A stretch of DNA of 45,436 nucleotides. Source: Tissierellia bacterium. GTDB taxonomy: Bacteria > Bacillota > Clostridia > Tissierellales > Peptoniphilaceae. Positions 41,847-45,436 of the stretch are shown here, piece after piece; within the stretch, counting starts at the first letter, position 1; each line of letters starts with the position of its first letter. The notes beneath the pieces are model-generated. The model was given only the letters and a program-made list of their open reading frames with translations. It was not told where the DNA came from and did not search any database. The DNA lies in NCBI GenBank assembly GCA_012728755.1, contig JAAYEL010000076.1, forward strand, positions 1 to 45,436, written 5' to 3'. The translations under genes were made by a program, and so were the position numbers.

Positions 41847-44419
41847 GAAAAATAGGAGAAAATTTACAATTAAATATTAAAGGTGCTAGTCACTCGGAAA
41901 AAATCGAATTTTCACTTATTGGAATTAAAAAAGGTGAGAAGATTAGCCTTGAGAAAGTAAACCATATGCTATCAAGAAGATCAGCTCTTAATAAAGATTA
42001 TGCTACGCCAAGAAAAGAACTGGATTCTTTTACGCTTTTATCTGGTATAAAGGAAGGGCTGGCAACTGGTGAAGCAATAGTTGGCTATTTTGAAAATAAG
42101 GATACCAAAAGCTCTGATTATTTAAGTTTTGCTGACACTCCTAGACCTGGACATATAGATTATGTTGCTAAGAAAAAGTTTGGAGAAAATTTTGATATCT
42201 CAGGTTCCTCATACTTTTCAGGAAGGATGAGTGTGGCCATAGTGTTTGCAGGAGCTATAGCAAGACAATTACTGGAAAGTAGAGAAATCTATATAGGCTC
42301 ACATTTATTGGAAGTCTATGATGTTAAAGATGATGCGTTTGATTTAGTTAATTTAACCAAGGCTGCTCTTCAAGATTTAGATACTAACCTACCATATATA
42401 AATTCGTTAGCTAAGGAAAAAACTATGAGATTAGTTGAAGAGTTTAAGAATCAGAAAGATTCATTTGGTGGTGTGGTACAAGTAGGTATAGTTGGTAAAC
42501 TGAAGTTTATGGGTGATGCCTATTTTGATAGGCTACAAAGTAAGATCGCTTCTTATATTTTGTCGGCTCCTGGTACTAAAGGTATTGAATTTGGAAATGG
42601 ATTTAAGGCGACAAAATTAAAAGGGTCAGAAAATAATGATCATTTTACCTTTGAAAGTGGGAAGGTAAGGACCAAAACGAATAATAGCGGCGGGATTAAT
42701 GGTGGTATCGCAAATGGTATGCCAATTATCTTCAATGTGGGAGTTAAGCCAACATCTTCAATACAAAAAGAACAAAAAACAATTGACCTAAAGACAAATG
42801 AAGAGGCATCTTTAGTAGTTGAGGGAAGACATGACCCTGGATTTGTACTAAGGATATCTCCAGTGATTGAGTCTTTGAGCGCGTTGGCTCTTTTAGATAT
42901 GGTATATGAACAAGAAAAGACAACGCTTAGAGACCAAATCGACGGACTAGATAAAAAGATTATCGACCTATATATTCAAAGGATGAATCTAACAGATGAA
43001 GTCGGAGAATTTAAAGAAAGGGAAAATCGAGATATACTTGATCAAGTACGAGAAAAGGAGATCTTAGATAATATTCGAAATTCATACCCAGACTACCAAA
43101 ATGAATTAGTTGATTTATATGAATCAATCCTTGAAAATAGTAAGTTAAGACAAGAAAAAATCTTCAATAAAAAAAGAGCACCATATGGTCTTTTGGGAAG
43201 AAAACTTGGATATAGTTTTTCGAAAGAAATTCACGAGAAGTTTGGTCAATATAAATATGAACTAATTGAACTTAGACCAGATCAAGTTAAAGCTTTTTTA
43301 CAGCAATCTCATCTTAAAGGGCTAAATGTTACTATTCCATATAAGAAAACTGTTGTTCCTTACCTTGACTATATGAGTAGAGAAGCTAAAGCTATAGGTG
43401 TAGTAAATACTATAAAATTTGAAAATGGAAGAAAGCTTGGATTTAATACGGATTTTTATGGTTTTAAGAAACTGCTAATAAATAAAAGAATTTTTGTAAA
43501 AGATAAAAAAGTCTTGGTATTAGGCAGTGGCGCCACTTCGACAACAGTTAAATCCGTGTTGCAAAATATGCGAGCAAAAGAGATTACTTTTGTATCTCGT
43601 AGCGGTGATATTAATTATCAAAACATTTATGATTACCAGGACTACGAAATCTTGATAAATACAACACCTGTTGGCATGAGTCCAAACACAGAAGAATCAC
43701 TAGTAGATTTAGAAAGATTACCAAACATCAAGGCGGTATGTGATGTGGTCTATAACCCCATTTATTCAAGGCTAATAATCGATGCGAAAAAGAGAAATCT
43801 ACAGACAGCCTCGGGAATAGATATGTTGATTTATCAAGCTAAAAAAAGCTATGAGATTTTTACAAATACAAGAATTAATGAAAGTCAGATGACAAATATC
43901 CGAAATGAAATCATTTCTAGCAAGATTAATATTGTCTTAGTTGGCATGCCAGGCTCTGGTAAGACAACAATTGGCCGCAATCTCTCTAAGCTACTTAATA
44001 AGAAGCATGTAGATTTGGATGAAGAATTTTTCAATCATTATGGCGTAAGACCTGCTCAAATCATTGAGACAAAAGGTGAAATGGAATTTAGAAAGATGGA
44101 GTCTTTTGTGGCTAAGAAATTTGGATCCATGAACAATCTCGTTATCTCAACGGGAGGGGGCGTGGTAACTGTCGAAGAAAATTACTATCATCTAAAGCAA
44201 AACGCTTTAATAATTCGTATAGAAAGAGATATTAGAAAGCTTTCGACTAGAAATAGGCCTCTATCTCAAGGAGGTATCAAAACATTGTATGACATGAATA
44301 AAAGAAGAAAAGCTAGTTATGAATTATTCTCTGATGTTACCGTACAAAATGATGGCTACTTTAGACATGCTATCACATATATCGAATCCATTATGGATGA
44401 GCTAATAACTAAATTATAA
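41843..44419 (+). CDS. aroC: Four-domain fusion: chorismate synthase, chorismate mutase, shikimate dehydrogenase, shikimate kinase
   Basis: A single uninterrupted 858-residue frame contains four shikimate-pathway enzymes. Residues 1-355 are chorismate synthase, with H17 in GASHSE, RPGHIDY, KPTSSI and EGRHDPG. Residues 360-440 are an AroQ-type chorismate mutase (LRDQIDGLDKKIIDLYIQRM). Residues 446-690 are shikimate dehydrogenase, with the SFSKEIH substrate segment, NVTIPYK with K501, FNTDFYG with D537 and the NADP-binding LGSGATS. Residues 695-858 are shikimate kinase, with Walker A GMPGSGKTT (K707), D724/D726, GGG at 771-773 and TRNRPL. Domain order does not follow the reaction order. A terminator follows at 44424. 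Confidence 0.93.
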   Translation: MRKIGENLQLNIKGASHSEKIEFSLIGIKKGEKISLEKVNHMLSRRSALNKDYATPRKELDSFTLLSGIKEGLATGEAIVGYFENKDTKSSDYLSFADTPRPGHIDYVAKKKFGENFDISGSSYFSGRMSVAIVFAGAIARQLLESREIYIGSHLLEVYDVKDDAFDLVNLTKAALQDLDTNLPYINSLAKEKTMRLVEEFKNQKDSFGGVVQVGIVGKLKFMGDAYFDRLQSKIASYILSAPGTKGIEFGNGFKATKLKGSENNDHFTFESGKVRTKTNNSGGINGGIANGMPIIFNVGVKPTSSIQKEQKTIDLKTNEEASLVVEGRHDPGFVLRISPVIESLSALALLDMVYEQEKTTLRDQIDGLDKKIIDLYIQRMNLTDEVGEFKERENRDILDQVREKEILDNIRNSYPDYQNELVDLYESILENSKLRQEKIFNKKRAPYGLLGRKLGYSFSKEIHEKFGQYKYELIELRPDQVKAFLQQSHLKGLNVTIPYKKTVVPYLDYMSREAKAIGVVNTIKFENGRKLGFNTDFYGFKKLLINKRIFVKDKKVLVLGSGATSTTVKSVLQNMRAKEITFVSRSGDINYQNIYDYQDYEILINTTPVGMSPNTEESLVDLERLPNIKAVCDVVYNPIYSRLIIDAKKRNLQTASGIDMLIYQAKKSYEIFTNTRINESQMTNIRNEIISSKINIVLVGMPGSGKTTIGRNLSKLLNKKHVDLDEEFFNHYGVRPAQIIETKGEMEFRKMESFVAKKFGSMNNLVISTGGGVVTVEENYYHLKQNALIIRIERDIRKLSTRNRPLSQGGIKTLYDMNKRRKASYELFSDVTVQNDGYFRHAITYIESIMDELITKL

Positions 44420-44423
44420 TGAC

Positions 44424-44470
44424 AACTCCGTTAAAGTATCAAAGATATTTTTTGATATTTTAGCGGAGTT
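44424..44470 (+). terminator. Terminator of the apt-aro operon
   Basis: AACTCCG (44424-44430) pairs with CGGAGTT (44464-44470), with inner TATCAAA/TTTGATA and AAA/TTT pairing, followed by TTT. It starts five bases after the stop of the fusion gene. Confidence 0.88.
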
Positions 44471-45009
44471 TTTAATTAAATGTAACACAAATAACAAATA
44501 GTGATTTAAATCATATAAAGAATATATATGCAATTTGAATAACTACAAAAATATACATTTTTTATGGCTCTAATGCTTTAAAACGTAAATGAAAGTTGAA
44601 TAAAATGAGATAATCAAAAATTAACATATCGATATGAATAAGAAAATTTTGGTCGTTAGACGCTAACAAGCCTTGATAATGCATATTTATTAGAAAAACA
44701 TTGTATATTAAGCATGGTGTACGCTCTAGTACTATATAAACGTATAAACAATTATTTAAAATTTAAACATTTGTCTAATTATCAAAATAATATCTACTAA
44801 AAAATATTAGTTTTTATGGTAAAAAAATTCAAAAAATGATATGACATAGATAATCAATGACATGATATTATGTTATTATTTTACAATTGTTGCGTTATTT
44901 TTAACTCATAGTTAGTATCGATATTACAACTATGAGTTTAGCAGCTGTAGTTTTAGGTGTATGTGGGCTTAAGCTTGCATATTAGGAAATATTTTTAAGG
45001 AGGGAGACC
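44471..45009. other. Long AT-rich leader before the surface-protein gene
   Basis: About 540 bases show no gene. The sequence is extremely AT-rich and holds a perfect 11-bp inverted repeat AACTCATAGTT/AACTATGAGTT at 44903-44913/44928-44938, about 70 bases before the gene. A possible -10 TATTAT at 44866-44871 has only a weak ATGACA at 44841-44846 upstream. An open frame of 17 codons at 44932-44985 has no ribosome binding site. The length and composition suit a regulated or structured leader, but nothing specific can be named. Confidence 0.5.
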
Positions 45010-45436
45010 ATGAATCGCTTTATTGACAAAAAGGGTTCTAGGGTCATAGCTTTGCTTTTAGCTATCGCTATGTTACTAGGATCAACGGTTGGTCAAACTA
45101 CTGCAATCGCAAGCGGACAAGATGCAAAGGCGAAAGAGACATTAGAGTTTGATAATCGGGAAGAAAAAGAGGATGTAGAAGCATTGAAAGATGACTTCAT
45201 TGATTCTGAGACATCTGAAAAAGTAGATAAAGAAGCGGGCGCATCGACTGATGAACCGACGGATATAGTATCTGCAAAAGATGATGTTACTAAACCAGAT
45301 GAAGATAATCAAATGCCGTTGGAACAGCCAAATGAAGATCCGAAGGTAGTTGACGAGGGTGATACTAAAGAGTCAGAATCAGTTGATGAGACAACTGACA
45401 CAATTGTTGAAGGAAAAGATGACTCAGATTTAAATG
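45010..45436 (+). CDS. Acidic exported (surface) protein, cut by the window edge
   Basis: Only the first 142 codons are in the window; the frame stays open to the last base. AAGGAGGGAG lies just before ATG 45010. The N-terminus has a signal peptide: MNRFIDKKGSR, a hydrophobic core ALLLAIAMLLGSTVG and a probable cleavage near TAIAS at about residue 35. The rest is strikingly acidic and low in complexity, rich in Asp, Glu, Lys and Thr with repeated KDD, DEP and ESE-like clusters. Such linkers are common near the N-terminus of large wall-anchored proteins of anaerobic Gram-positives, but any repeat domains or LPxTG motif would lie outside the window. Confidence 0.85.
   Translation, partial: MNRFIDKKGSRVIALLLAIAMLLGSTVGQTTAIASGQDAKAKETLEFDNREEKEDVEALKDDFIDSETSEKVDKEAGASTDEPTDIVSAKDDVTKPDEDNQMPLEQPNEDPKVVDEGDTKESESVDETTDTIVEGKDDSDLN

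Noticed and set aside
44932-44985. Seventeen-codon frame reading MSLAAVVLGVCGLKLAY
   Set aside because: It has no ribosome binding site and begins inside the right arm of the inverted repeat; it is most likely chance.
1-45436. tRNA, rRNA, tmRNA, integrase or transposase genes
   Set aside because: I looked for their typical conserved sequences and found none; the only structural RNA I can support is RNase P RNA.

Overview
The window is AT-rich, gene-dense DNA from a low-GC Gram-positive (Firmicutes/Bacillota) chromosome. The signs are strong AGGAGG-type ribosome binding sites, many short or overlapping gene junctions, lipoprotein signal peptides, and the classic Firmicute order phoH-ybeY-dgkA-era-recO-glyQ-glyS-yqfL-dnaG-rpoD-trmK-nif3 with rpsU and floA nearby. 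Gene content (CtlX-type hydrolase, GlpA/GlpB-like/DUF1667 trio, FloA) would suit an anaerobic Tissierellia/Clostridia-like lineage; that placement is inference. Almost all genes lie on the + strand; one lipoprotein gene is on the - strand. I see no phage, integrase, transposase, CRISPR array or tRNA.

Layout. 1-330: non-coding, with hairpins and a palindrome pair. 331-5979: a lipoprotein, a two-component system whose response regulator is split by an in-frame TAA, a D,D-carboxypeptidase-like protein translationally coupled to the kinase, and a small membrane protein. 6026-9187: a Fic-domain protein behind a striking palindromic operator array, followed by an intracellular GH13 amylase. 9280-10642: a promoter, a tiny ORF and two exported proteins of unknown function. 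10750-14039: prmA-rsmE-mtaB-HIT, a translation/RNA-modification cluster. 14044-17636: a DUF1287 lipoprotein and a three-gene flavoprotein set. 17730-17909: rpsU. 17940-18780: repeat-filled non-coding DNA. 18848-20400: convergent ctlX-like and lipoprotein genes sharing a terminator. 20665-35931: the conserved housekeeping block. 35966-36295: RNase P RNA. 36366-37693: a metallophosphoesterase-like protein that has lost nearly all metal ligands, then dUTPase. 37740-38100: a second copy of the repeat family. 38187-44419: an apt-DAHP synthase-aroB-aroA-aro fusion operon. 45010-end: start of an acidic exported protein cut by the window edge.

How the genes work together. The aro operon supplies chorismate and prephenate: a DAHP synthase, dehydroquinate synthase, EPSP synthase and one 858-residue polypeptide carrying chorismate synthase, chorismate mutase, shikimate dehydrogenase and shikimate kinase. 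Only 3-dehydroquinate dehydratase is absent. The housekeeping block couples RNA maturation (PhoH, YbeY, Era), lipid carrier recycling (DgkA-PAP2), glycyl-tRNA synthesis, replication priming and the primary sigma factor.

Most notable: the four-domain aromatic fusion; the Fic operator array (two perfect 22-bp arms with 10-bp periodic half-sites); the pseudo-metallophosphoesterase; the nonsense-split response regulator preceded by an exact TTTAAG-N5-TTTAAG direct repeat; and a dispersed CCATGG-rich repeat family found in opposite orientations about 19 kb apart.
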